Made by a program: the position numbers and the translations under genes. The notes under the pieces are model-generated. The model saw only the letters and a program-made list of their open reading frames with translations. It did no database searches and was not told the DNA's origin. From positions 4,388,501 to 4,452,500 of the forward strand of contig CP122393.1 in NCBI GenBank assembly GCA_029814805.1: a stretch of 64,000 nt of DNA, read 5' to 3'. Shown one piece after another: positions 28,601 to 37,321 of this stretch (positions are counted from its first letter, which is position 1; every line of letters starts with the position of its first letter). The DNA is from Geminicoccaceae bacterium SCSIO 64248. GTDB taxonomy: Bacteria; Pseudomonadota; Alphaproteobacteria; Geminicoccales; Geminicoccaceae.

Positions 28601-31600
28601 CGAGGTCCTCCCACAGCCGATCCTGCAGCCGGATGGCGCGGTTCGCGAAGCTGTCCGCTCCGGCAAGGTCGATGCCCAGCAGAAGCGAGGCGGTGAAATC
28701 GCCGACGATGCGCTCGACATCGGGGTGCAGCGGCTGGCGGTTGAACAGTGTGAGGTTGAGCGTGAAGCGGGGCTGTCGGCTCCAGCGCGCCAATGTTTCG
28801 GCGAACGCGGCCATCAGCGCGCTGGCGGGCGTCAGGCCGAAAGCCGCCGCATGCGCCTTGAAGGCCGACCAGTCCGCGGCGGCAAGGCCGGAGCTGCGCC
28901 GCCGGAAGCGCGGCGTCTCGATCTGCGATGGTGCCAGGACCAGCGGCAGCTCGGGTGCCGGCGGCAGCGTCTCCGCCCGCTCTTGCCAGTAAGCCATCGC
29001 CCGCGTGTAGGCCTCGCTGGCCTCGTGCGCCTTCTCGGCCATCACGTAGTCGCGGAACGTCAGCGCTAGGGAGGGAAGGTCGTCGCCGGCGATCAAGGCC
29101 GCCAGCTCGCTGCCCAGGAGACGGAACGACCAAGCGTCGCCGATCAGGACGTCGAAGCTCACGAAGAACCGGCTGGTGCTGTCGTCGAGGCGCGCGGCCT
29201 CGATGTGGAACAGCGGCCAGCGGTCGGTCGGAAACACTTGATGCGAGAGCCGCTCGCGAATCGCCGCGAGCCGCGCTTCGGCATCGGGCTCGCCGCGCAG
29301 GTCGGTGACCGCGATCCGATAGGGCGGAGTCTGCGCGAGCACGCGCTGCCGTCCGTCCGGCCCGATGACCGCGCGCAGCATGTCGTGGCGCTCGATCAGG
29401 CGTTGCAGCGCCGCCTCGACGGTCGCGACGTCCAGCCTCTGGGCGTCGAACTCGCGATAGCCGTGCGCACCGACGCTGCCGAGCTCGAAAGCCTGGTTCC
29501 GGCCAAGCCAGTAGGCGTGCTGGATGTCGGTCAGGGGGAACGGCTCGAAGCGCGCGTCGCGATCGGGAACCAGGGACGGCCGCGCGTCGGCCCGGGGCGA
29601 TGCATTGCTGATCACACGGGCGAGGCCGGCCACGGTGGGGCTCTGGAACAGCGCCTTCAAGGGTACGGACACCCCGAACGTCTGCTCGATGCTGCCGACC
29701 ACACGGATAGCCAGCAGCGAATGGCCGCCCAGCTCGAAGAAGTTGTCGTGAATGCCGATCGCGCCCGTGCCCAGCACCTCGCTCCACAGCTGCGCCAGGC
29801 GGGTCTCGGTCGCATCGCGCGGCGCCACCCGCTCGGTCCGTCCGGCCGCCGGAGCCAGGGCCGGCAGGGCCTTGCGGTCGATCTTGCCGTTGGGCAGGCG
29901 GGGCAGGTCGGGCAGGATGCGCCACAGCGTCGGCACGAGATGCGCCGGCAGGCTGCGGCCGAGCCGCTCGCGCAGGTCGGCCTCGTCCACGCTCATGCCG
30001 GGCTTGGGCGCGACATGGGCGACGAGCTGGCGATCCGGATCGCCCGGCGAGCCGGTGACGCTCGCCGCCGCCGACTGGACCTCCGGGCATTGCAAGAGCG
30101 CGTGCTCGACTTCCCCGGTCTCGATCCGGAAGCCGCGAACCTTCACCTGATGGTCGAGCCGGCCCAGGAACTCGAGCAGGCCGTCCTTACGGCGGCGTCC
30201 ACGATCGCCGGAGCGATAGATCAGCCCGCCCGGCACCGTCGCGAACGGATCGGGCAAGAAGCGCTCCGCCGTCTGTCCCGGACGTCCGAGATAGCCGCGC
30301 GCGACGCCCGCTCCGGCGATGCAGATCTCGCCCGGCAGGCCATCGGGCTGGATGTTGCCGGCGGCGTCCAGCACGTAGGCTTGCGTGTTGGGGAAGGAGG
30401 CGCCGATTGGCAGGGGCGCGCCCTCGGTCGGGTGGTCCTGAACCGGCGAGCCCGTCGAGTAGGTCGTGTCCTCGGAGGGGCCGTAGAGGTTGAAGATGCG
30501 AAGGGGGCGCGGCCCCTGCTTCAACGCCTTGAGGAGCGCGAGCGGCATGGTCTCGCCGGCGAGATTGACCGCGCGGACGCTGGCCGGCAGCGGCTGGCGC
30601 TTGACCAGCTCGGCGAGCAGGCTGGGCACGGTGTTGATCGAGGTGACCTCGAGCTCGGGCGGCAGGCTGGGCAGCGCCAGGAGGTTCGCGGCGAGCGCGA
30701 TCGAGCCGCCCCAGGCGAGCGGCGCGAAGATCTCGATCACCGACAGATCGAAGCTGGCCGAGGAGCTTGCGAGGACGCAGGCAAGCTCCTCCTGCGTGTA
30801 GTGCTCGCGCGCCCAGTGGAGGCGGGCGACCGCGTTGCGATGCTCGAGCGCCACGCCCTTGGGCCGGCCCGTCGATCCCGATGTGTAGATGATGTAGGCG
30901 AGATCGTCCGCGCGCGCCTGCCTCGGCTGCGCCCTGGGCAACGCGGCAAGCCGGGTGAGGTCGAGGGGCCGAAGCGTCCGCCCGCTCGCGAAGGGAAGGC
31001 CGGCGCCTTCGACCAGGACGACATCGAGCCCGGCATCCTCGGCGATGAAATCGAGGCGATCCTCCGGGTAGTCGGGATCGAGCGCGACATAGGCCGCGCC
31101 GGCCTTGAGAACACCCAGGAGGGCCGCGATCAGCCGCGGCGTACGGCCCAGGCAGACGCCGACGCATCGCTCGGGCCCCGCGCCCATGCCGGCAAGCGCG
31201 GCCGCGATCGCGTCCGCCTCCCGGTCGAGCTCACAGAACGTCAGGCTCGACCGCCCGTCCGAGACCGCGATCGCCTCCGGCGTCCGCGCGGCCTGCGCCT
31301 CGAACAGGTCGTGGATGCGGAGCGTCGTGTCGAAATCCTGCCGCGGGCCGGCCGCGGCGGCGACGGTCGCGCGATATTCCCGGTCCGACATCAGCGGGAG
31401 GTTCGAGATGGGCGCGTCCGGGGTCCGGGCGATGCCTTCGAGGAGAATGCGGTAATGCTCGGCCAGCCGGACGATCGTGACCTCGTCGAACAGGTCGCTG
31501 CAATATTCGATCTGGCCGCCGACATCGGGGTCGGCGTCCTGCAGGTTGAAGCGCAGCTCGTATTTCGCGGACGCCTCCGCCAGCGGATAGCGCTCGACGG

Positions 31601-32849
31601 CGAGGCCTTCCAGGTCGAACGGGTTCACCGCGATGTGCTGCAGGTCGAACTTGGCCTGGAACAGCGGGTTGAGCTCGTTCAGGCGACGCTCCGGGTTGAC
31701 CGCCTCGACGATCCGCTCGAAGGGCAGGTCCTGATGGCCGAGGCCGCTTCGCACGATCCCGTTGACGGTCTCGAGCAACGCATCGAAGCGCGGATCGCCC
31801 GACAGGTCGCTGCGCAGCACCAGCGTGTTGACCAGCGGCCCGAACAGGCCTTGCGTCTCGGGCCGGTCGCGGTTGGCGACCTCGCTTCCGACCACGATGT
31901 CCAGCGCGCCGGTATAGCGGTGCAGAACGGTCTTGAAGGCGGTCAGGAGCAGGGTGAACAGGCTGACGCGCCGGGTTCGCGCCAGCTCGCGCAGGCGCAG
32001 CGACAGGGACCGGTCGAGCGCGAACGGAAGCTGGGCACCGCGGAATCCCGCCGCCGCTGCCGCCGCGCGCGGCCGGTCGAACGGCAGTTCCAGATCGGGC
32101 AGGCCGCCGCCCAGCCGATCCGTCCAGTAGGCGAGCTGCTCCTCGAGACGGGCGCCCAGGAGGGTCTCGCGCTGCCAGAGCGCCCAGTCGGCGTACTGGA
32201 TGGCGAGGGGCGCCAGGGACGACGCCTCGCCTCGCGCCGCGGAGCGGTACAGGGCCGACAGCTCCTGCACGCAGATCGCGATCGACCAGCGGTCGCCGGC
32301 GATGTGGTGCGTCCCGAGCGCCAGCAGGTGATCCTCGTCCGCAAGCCGCAGCAGGGCGACCCGGAATGGCGGCTGCGCGAGGTCGTAGGGCGCGCCGGTG
32401 ACGGCATGGATGCGCTCGTGCGCTGCGGCTTCGGCATCCGCTGACCCGCGCAAGTCGGCGAACGCGATCCGCAACGGCGCGGCCGGGTCGACGACCTGGC
32501 GCGGCTCGTTGTCCTCGCCCAGCACGAAGCGCGTGCGCAAGGGCTCGTGGCGCGCGGCCAGCCCGTCCACGGCCGTGTCGATGGCCGCACGGTCCAAGGG
32601 ACCTTTCAGCCGCAGCACGCTCATCATGTTGTAGGCGGCGCTGTCGGGCTCCAGCCGCTGCATGAACCAGAGACGCTGCTGGCTGAAGGACAGAGGCAGC
32701 GCGTCGAGGTCGCCCGGCCGCCGACGGATCGACGAAGGCCCGGCGGGCTGGATGCCCTGCTCGATCAGCTTTTTCTCGAACAGCGCCCGCCGCTCGGGCG
32801 TGAGCTTCGCGAGGCGCTTGTAGAAGTCGGTCGCAGCGGCGTCGTTCAC
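25623..32849 (-). CDS. NRPS C-A-T-Cyc-A(Cys)-Ox-T, thiazole-forming
   Basis: 2408 residues. Module 1: C (about 50-490, HHIAGDRWS), A with FDLSVIE, SINTVPSLL, VNLAGE and NLYGPSEDTTY, code D-L-I-N-N-A-L-T-Y(K), Ala-like but uncertain; T with FFELGGHSLLAIR. Module 2: a heterocyclisation domain (about 1125-1560) in which HHxxxDG is replaced by SFDVLIGDAWS (DxxxxD motif). Its A domain has FDLSVYD, VWNSVPALA, MMSGDW and LGGATEASIW, code D-L-Y-N-M-S-L-I-W(K), an established cysteine code. Between the A8 and A10 regions is a nitroreductase-like flavin oxidase insert (about 1985-2230, including YGYPSAGSLYPVQTY and LLEAGYIGQHLM), like the oxidases of epothilone and bleomycin thiazole modules. T2 has FFEAGGDSLIAMK. 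Product: cysteine cyclised and oxidised to a thiazole. GTG start overlaps the PKS stop (GTGA). Confidence 0.92.
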   Translation of the reverse strand: MNDAAATDFYKRLAKLTPERRALFEKKLIEQGIQPAGPSSIRRRPGDLDALPLSFSQQRLWFMQRLEPDSAAYNMMSVLRLKGPLDRAAIDTAVDGLAARHEPLRTRFVLGEDNEPRQVVDPAAPLRIAFADLRGSADAEAAAHERIHAVTGAPYDLAQPPFRVALLRLADEDHLLALGTHHIAGDRWSIAICVQELSALYRSAARGEASSLAPLAIQYADWALWQRETLLGARLEEQLAYWTDRLGGGLPDLELPFDRPRAAAAAAGFRGAQLPFALDRSLSLRLRELARTRRVSLFTLLLTAFKTVLHRYTGALDIVVGSEVANRDRPETQGLFGPLVNTLVLRSDLSGDPRFDALLETVNGIVRSGLGHQDLPFERIVEAVNPERRLNELNPLFQAKFDLQHIAVNPFDLEGLAVERYPLAEASAKYELRFNLQDADPDVGGQIEYCSDLFDEVTIVRLAEHYRILLEGIARTPDAPISNLPLMSDREYRATVAAAAGPRQDFDTTLRIHDLFEAQAARTPEAIAVSDGRSSLTFCELDREADAIAAALAGMGAGPERCVGVCLGRTPRLIAALLGVLKAGAAYVALDPDYPEDRLDFIAEDAGLDVVLVEGAGLPFASGRTLRPLDLTRLAALPRAQPRQARADDLAYIIYTSGSTGRPKGVALEHRNAVARLHWAREHYTQEELACVLASSSASFDLSVIEIFAPLAWGGSIALAANLLALPSLPPELEVTSINTVPSLLAELVKRQPLPASVRAVNLAGETMPLALLKALKQGPRPLRIFNLYGPSEDTTYSTGSPVQDHPTEGAPLPIGASFPNTQAYVLDAAGNIQPDGLPGEICIAGAGVARGYLGRPGQTAERFLPDPFATVPGGLIYRSGDRGRRRKDGLLEFLGRLDHQVKVRGFRIETGEVEHALLQCPEVQSAAASVTGSPGDPDRQLVAHVAPKPGMSVDEADLRERLGRSLPAHLVPTLWRILPDLPRLPNGKIDRKALPALAPAAGRTERVAPRDATETRLAQLWSEVLGTGAIGIHDNFFELGGHSLLAIRVVGSIEQTFGVSVPLKALFQSPTVAGLARVISNASPRADARPSLVPDRDARFEPFPLTDIQHAYWLGRNQAFELGSVGAHGYREFDAQRLDVATVEAALQRLIERHDMLRAVIGPDGRQRVLAQTPPYRIAVTDLRGEPDAEARLAAIRERLSHQVFPTDRWPLFHIEAARLDDSTSRFFVSFDVLIGDAWSFRLLGSELAALIAGDDLPSLALTFRDYVMAEKAHEASEAYTRAMAYWQERAETLPPAPELPLVLAPSQIETPRFRRRSSGLAAADWSAFKAHAAAFGLTPASALMAAFAETLARWSRQPRFTLNLTLFNRQPLHPDVERIVGDFTASLLLGIDLAGADSFANRAIRLQDRLWEDLDHRAVSGVRVLRELSRRQGGASAALMPVVFTSTLNQDAVGDRPRRLDATLAHGVSQTPQVYLDHQVGEVGDAFVFNWDTIDELFANGVLDSMFAAYEGFLQSLARDGSAWRAMPVLTDGAPFDQLNQAAVIPLAGADRLLHEAFFDQASRQPGRVAVLGDGVSWTYGEVAGRALALAAALQEAGTAPNELVAVTQDKGPLQVIACLGVLAAGAAYVPIDPALPRERRFELIGDTGARLAVGTGGDWPAHLRMVPVPATSGPLPKPAATKATDLAYVIFTSGSTGRPKGVMIDHRGAMNTVLDINRRFAVGPDDRVFALSSLSFDLSVYDVFGPLAVGAAVVVPDPGETRNTARWRDLLVRHSVTVWNSVPALAQLLAAEMDGADDLPPLRLVMMSGDWIPLALPDALRACLPRAEIVSLGGATEASIWSIVYPIGAVDPGWTSIPYGRPLANQRWYVLDDALRPCPPHVTGRLFIGGVGVARGYWRQPSLTAEKFIADPFAGRDDAAAGALHLYDTGDLGRYRADGTLEFLGREDFQVKINGFRIELGEIEAVLSQHPLVGETVATAVGTPPALAAYVVPCLSDAGQQARFDLKAQQAGLRPERPDETRLALPAPAIDASDLFARQSHRRFLDTPTPLQDLAGLLAALRSAPVAEAPLPKYGYPSAGSLYPVQTYVLVRDGLVSDLPGGWYYHHPARHDLTAIAPADDATVDAILGDNAALAREGAFCLFLVAASGAMQSIYGERARDFCLLEAGYIGQHLMTRAPSANLGLCPLGGIDAGALGRALGLEDDHWPLHALCGGTIDPAWSATWQATRPSAREGLGERLAAFLAERLPAYMTPRDVVLMESLPLTENGKVDRKALPPPGMRRRQSAAPATPAEERVTALWRELLNDPELGVEDHFFEAGGDSLIAMKLLTRLQQTFEVELSIGQLFGALTPRAQAALVTRAAGARTEPAAIPALNRAPDTADLPDNDVDAMLAALLAERQETTR

Positions 32850-35800
32850 GATACGTTTGCTTTCAGCGGATCGGGCGTGACGTCGTCGTCGGGCAGATCC
32901 TCGATCTCCCGGAGCAGGTCGCTCATGGCGCCCAGCTCCGCCTGATCGGGCAGCTTCGCCGCAATGGCGGCTGCGACGCCGGCCGTGGTGGGGTCTTCGA
33001 ACAGGAGCTCGCGCAGCTCGACGTCGACCGGGAAGGTCTCCCGCAGCCGGGCGATCGCGCGGATCGCGAGCAGCGAATGACCGCCCAGCTCGAAGAAGCT
33101 GTCGTCCATGCCGATCGCATCGATGCCCAGCAGGTCCTGGAAGATGGCGGCGACGGCCGCTTCGACCTCGTTGCGCGGAGCGACGTACGGGGTGGCGAGG
33201 TCGGGCCGGCCGCGCCCCGCGGCGTTGTCCTCTTTCTCACGCGCGGCGTTGTCGAGCCATCGGGCGCGCCGCGCGGCGAGATCGCCCTTCGACACCACGG
33301 TCTGGCCGTCGATCTCCGCTTCGAGGACTCGGCACAGGCAGTCCCATGCCTGCTCGGGTTCGAGCGCGAACGGGTTCGCGGGCAGGGCCGTACGGCCGTC
33401 CGCGGCCGGAAGCTCGCTGGTCAGGGCATCCCAATTGACCGACAACCAGGGCGTGCGGCCCTTGCGGTCCTCGGCGGCGACGAAGGCGTCGACGAAGGCG
33501 CTGGCCCCGGCATAGGCCGCGAGCCCTGGACCGCCGACCACCGAGGACAGCGAGGACTGCACGCAGCAAAAGCCGGCCGACACCTCCGCCAAGGCGGACG
33601 CGACGGCGCGCAGCGGCGCGGCGCGGATGGCGAGGTTGTGGTTCCAGTGCGCGTCGCGCAGATGGCCGAACGGAGCCGTGGCCTCCCGGTCGCTCATCGG
33701 CGTCGAGAGGAACAGGCCGTCCAGCCGTCCCCAGCGCTCGACAACCGCCCTGAGCGCCGCCGTCATCGCCTGGCCGTCGGCGCAATCGATCCGCTGCTCC
33801 ATCGTCTCGACGCCTTCGGGCGCCGCCATGGCGGGGGCGGCCTCGTCCTGGATCAGCGCGAGCCTCACGCCCGGCCGCGCGGCCAGCGCTTCGGTCCAGT
33901 TCCGGCCCATGCCTTTCGCGAGATGGCCGACGATGGCAAAGACGCCGGTCCGCTTCAGCCGGCCGCGCCCGTCGGGCTCGGGCAAGGGTTGCGGCACGAA
34001 ATCGAGCGTCCAGCGATGGCGGCCCCGCCACGCGACGAACAGATCGCAGCCGCCGGCGAGATCGCGCCACAGCTGCCCGGCCAGGGCGGCCGGCGTGTCG
34101 TCCGCGTCGGGGTCGAGATCGATCATCCGGCGGGCGAACCAGGGAAGCTCCTGACCGGCGACCAAGGCCGGCCCGTGGATCATCGCCTGCTCGGGAGCAA
34201 GCGTCTCCTGGCCGGTGACATCGGCGGCGCCCTTGGTGACGACGGTGAGATGCACCGGCCGCGCCTCGGCCATGAGCGCGTCGACGACCGCCTGCAGCGC
34301 GCGGGCGGGGCCGGCGCTCGCGCCCGCGACGGTCTCCGCCAGCGGCCACAGGAACACGATCCGGTCGGGCACAGCTTCGCGCTCGGCCAGCGCCTCGAGC
34401 ACAGCCCGGCTGTCGATAGCGGAACCGGGCGCGGCGCTGAAGCAGCGATAGCCGGGCTCGTCGAATCCGGTTCCCGGCAGCACGCGGTAGGCTTCCTCGC
34501 CGCTGCGCTCGATCCGGTCGGCCAGCGCCTCGCCGAGCCGGCCGTGGTCGAAGACGAGCCAGCGTCCGCGTTCATGGCCGGCGGGCGAGGCGACGCCCGG
34601 CGCACGGCGCCAGGACGGGCGATAGAACCAGCCTGCCGGATCTTCGCTCGACGCATCGCCGCTTGTGGCGGCGGAGAGCGCACTTGCCTCCACGTCCGGC
34701 TCGATCCAATAGCGTTCGCCCTGGAAGGCGTAGGTCGGCAGCGGCACGCGGCGCCGGGGCGTCCCGTCGGAGAGCGCGGACCCGTCGAGATCGACGCCTG
34801 CCGCCCAGAGGCGACCCGCGGCCGCCAGCGTCGGCGCGACGTCGTCCGCATCCTCGCCGAGCGCCGGGATCACCTCGGCACGGCTGCCGGCATGCTGCTC
34901 GACCAGCGAGCCGAGCGCCCGGCCCGGCCCGGCCTCCAGGAAGACGGGACGGGGCAGGGTCAGCAGGGTGGCGACACCCTCGCCGAAGCGCACGGTCTCG
35001 AGAAGATGACGCACCCAATAGTCGGGCTGGGCCGCCTCCGCGCCGAGCCAGCCTCCGGTGCGGTTCGAGACGACCGGCAGCTCCGGCGGACGCAGGCTCA
35101 CGCGGGCGACCGCCTCGCCGAAAGCCGCCGCGGCCTCAGCCATCATCGGCGAGTGGAAGGCGTGGGACGTGCGAAGCGCCCGGCTGAGAACGCCCGCCGC
35201 GTCCAACCGCTCCTGCAGCGCCGCGATGGCCTCGTGCGGCCCGGAGAGAACGCTGTGGCCCGGCGCGTTGGTCGCCGCGAGGGCGATGTCCTCGCCGAGC
35301 CAGCGGTCGATCGTCTGCTCGGGATGGATCACGGCCAGCATGGCGCCCGGCACGGCCGATTGCATCAGCCGGCCGCGCTCGGCGACAAGCGCCAGCGCGT
35401 CGTCGAGGTCGAACACGCCGGCCAGGCAGGCGGCGACATACTCGCCGATGCTGTGGCCCAGCATGGCGCGGGGCCGCAGGCCGGCCGCCATCCACATGCG
35501 CGCCATGGCGTAGCCGACCGCGAACAGCGCGGGCTGGGCATGAGCGGTCTGGTGGATGGTCTCGCCGCCCTCGAACACCAGCCGCCGAGCATCCTGGCCG
35601 AGCAGGCCGTCCAGGCGCGCGCAGCAGGCATCGAAGGCTTCGCGGAACGCGCTCGAACGGGCATGAAGCCCGCGCACCATGGCGCCGCGCTGGCTGCCTT
35701 GGCCGGGGAACAGCATGACGACATCGGCGGGCGTGCTCGACGGGGCCGTGTCGCTACCGCCGGCCTTGAGGGCGCGCAGACGCCGGGCGGCCTCGGCGGC

Positions 35801-37321
35801 ATCGGTCGCGACCAGCCAGTGGCGATGCGTGAACGCTTGGCGTCCACGCCGGAGCGTGTAGGCGACATCGGCAAGCGGAGGCGCATCGGGGGCTTCCAGC
35901 CTCGCGGCCAGCGCCGCCGCGTTCTCCGCCAGCGCGCGCGGGTCGCGTGCGGAGATCGCCAGCAGCTCCGGGCCCGAGACGGCGGCCCGCGCGGGCGGCT
36001 CCGGCGCTTCCTCCAGCACGACATGCGCGTTGGCCCCGCCGATCCCGAACGAGCTCACTCCGGCACGGCGGGGCGTTCCGTGGGCATGCCAGTCGCGAAG
36101 CGTCGTACTGACGACGAAGGGGCTGGCCGCAAAGTCGATCTGCGGGTTCGGCGTCTCGAAATGCAGGCTGGGCGCTATCTGGCGATGCCGCAGCATGAGG
36201 GCCGTCTTGATCAGGCCGGCGACGCCCGCCGCGACATCGAGATGGCCAATATTGGTCTTGACCGAGCCGAGCGCGCAGAAGCCGGTGCGCCCGGTGGTCC
36301 GCCGGAAGGCCTGTCCGAGGGCTGCCACCTCGATCGGGTCGCCGAGCGCCGTGCCGGTGCCGTGGGCTTCGACATAGCCGACGGTATCGGCGGCGATGCC
36401 TGCCGCGGCCTGCGCCGAGGCGATGACCTCGGCCTGGCTGTCGACCTGGGGCGCGGTGAAGCTGGCCTTTTGCGCGCCGTCATTGTTCACGGCCGAGCCA
36501 AGGATCACGGCATGGACCGAGTCCCCGTCGGCCAGCGCATCCTCGAGCCGCTTGAGCACGACGACGCCGACGCCCTCGCCGCCGACCGTTCCGGCCGCCT
36601 TCGCGTCGAACGCGCGGCAATGACCGTCCGGGGAGAGAATGCCGCCCTCGCGCGCGCGATAGCCCTGCTGGCGGGACAGCGCGGCGCCGCCGGCCAGCGC
36701 CATGTCGCACTCGCCGGCGAGCAGGCTCTGCGCCGCGAGGTGCACGGCCACGAGCGAAGACGAGCAGGCGGTCTGCACGGTGATGCTCGGCCCGCGCAAA
36801 TTGAGCTTGAAGGCCGTGCGCGTCGCCAGGAAGTCCTTGTCGTTCGCGACGAACAGCTCGTAGGGATCGACGCTCTCGCGGATCGCCCGGTTGCCGTAGA
36901 GATTGGCCATGTAGGCGTTCATGCCGGCGGCGGCATAGACGCCGATCGGGCCGGCATGGCGGTCGGGATCGTAGCCGGCGGCCTCAAGCGCGCTCCAGGC
37001 GCCTTGCAGGAAGAGGCGCTGCTGGGGATCGAGAAGCTCGGCCTCGCGCGGGCTGTAGCCGAAGAAGGATGCGTCGAACCGGTCGGAGTCGGCGATCGGC
37101 GCGCCCGCCGGGACGAAATCGGGCGCGTTCCTCAACTCGGCGGGCGTGCCGCGCGCGTTCAGTTCGTCTGGTGTGAAGCGCCGGATCGCCTCGACGCCGC
37201 CCGCAAGGTTTCGCCAGAATGCGTCGATATCGGGAGCGCCGGGAAAGCGGCACGCCATGCCTATGATGGCGATCTCGAGCCCGGTGCGCTTGGAGGAGGC
37301 GGAATCGCTGCGATCAGACAT
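32846..37321 (-). CDS. Type I polyketide synthase module KS-AT-KR-ACP (second PKS)
   Basis: 1491 residues from ATG 37321 (8-base overlap with the upstream NRPS). KS (about 15-440) has QTACSSS (Cys186), EAHGTGT (His320) and KTNIGH (His360), so the condensing triad is intact. AT (about 535-830) has GHSIGEYVAA (Ser624) and HAFHS near 720-724, the malonyl-CoA-type signature. The KR region (about 1115-1370) looks impaired: the NADPH loop reads IVGHLAKGMG instead of a TGGxGxxG form, and the region of the active-site Tyr reads AAYAGASAF, with Ser where Asn is usual. ACP near 1425 has FFELGGHSLLAIR. The domain set adds one malonate unit, probably left as a beta-ketone or processed in trans (inference). 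It feeds the C-A-T-Cyc-A-Ox-T protein encoded next. Confidence 0.9.
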   Translation of the reverse strand: MSDRSDSASSKRTGLEIAIIGMACRFPGAPDIDAFWRNLAGGVEAIRRFTPDELNARGTPAELRNAPDFVPAGAPIADSDRFDASFFGYSPREAELLDPQQRLFLQGAWSALEAAGYDPDRHAGPIGVYAAAGMNAYMANLYGNRAIRESVDPYELFVANDKDFLATRTAFKLNLRGPSITVQTACSSSLVAVHLAAQSLLAGECDMALAGGAALSRQQGYRAREGGILSPDGHCRAFDAKAAGTVGGEGVGVVVLKRLEDALADGDSVHAVILGSAVNNDGAQKASFTAPQVDSQAEVIASAQAAAGIAADTVGYVEAHGTGTALGDPIEVAALGQAFRRTTGRTGFCALGSVKTNIGHLDVAAGVAGLIKTALMLRHRQIAPSLHFETPNPQIDFAASPFVVSTTLRDWHAHGTPRRAGVSSFGIGGANAHVVLEEAPEPPARAAVSGPELLAISARDPRALAENAAALAARLEAPDAPPLADVAYTLRRGRQAFTHRHWLVATDAAEAARRLRALKAGGSDTAPSSTPADVVMLFPGQGSQRGAMVRGLHARSSAFREAFDACCARLDGLLGQDARRLVFEGGETIHQTAHAQPALFAVGYAMARMWMAAGLRPRAMLGHSIGEYVAACLAGVFDLDDALALVAERGRLMQSAVPGAMLAVIHPEQTIDRWLGEDIALAATNAPGHSVLSGPHEAIAALQERLDAAGVLSRALRTSHAFHSPMMAEAAAAFGEAVARVSLRPPELPVVSNRTGGWLGAEAAQPDYWVRHLLETVRFGEGVATLLTLPRPVFLEAGPGRALGSLVEQHAGSRAEVIPALGEDADDVAPTLAAAGRLWAAGVDLDGSALSDGTPRRRVPLPTYAFQGERYWIEPDVEASALSAATSGDASSEDPAGWFYRPSWRRAPGVASPAGHERGRWLVFDHGRLGEALADRIERSGEEAYRVLPGTGFDEPGYRCFSAAPGSAIDSRAVLEALAEREAVPDRIVFLWPLAETVAGASAGPARALQAVVDALMAEARPVHLTVVTKGAADVTGQETLAPEQAMIHGPALVAGQELPWFARRMIDLDPDADDTPAALAGQLWRDLAGGCDLFVAWRGRHRWTLDFVPQPLPEPDGRGRLKRTGVFAIVGHLAKGMGRNWTEALAARPGVRLALIQDEAAPAMAAPEGVETMEQRIDCADGQAMTAALRAVVERWGRLDGLFLSTPMSDREATAPFGHLRDAHWNHNLAIRAAPLRAVASALAEVSAGFCCVQSSLSSVVGGPGLAAYAGASAFVDAFVAAEDRKGRTPWLSVNWDALTSELPAADGRTALPANPFALEPEQAWDCLCRVLEAEIDGQTVVSKGDLAARRARWLDNAAREKEDNAAGRGRPDLATPYVAPRNEVEAAVAAIFQDLLGIDAIGMDDSFFELGGHSLLAIRAIARLRETFPVDVELRELLFEDPTTAGVAAAIAAKLPDQAELGAMSDLLREIEDLPDDDVTPDPLKANVS

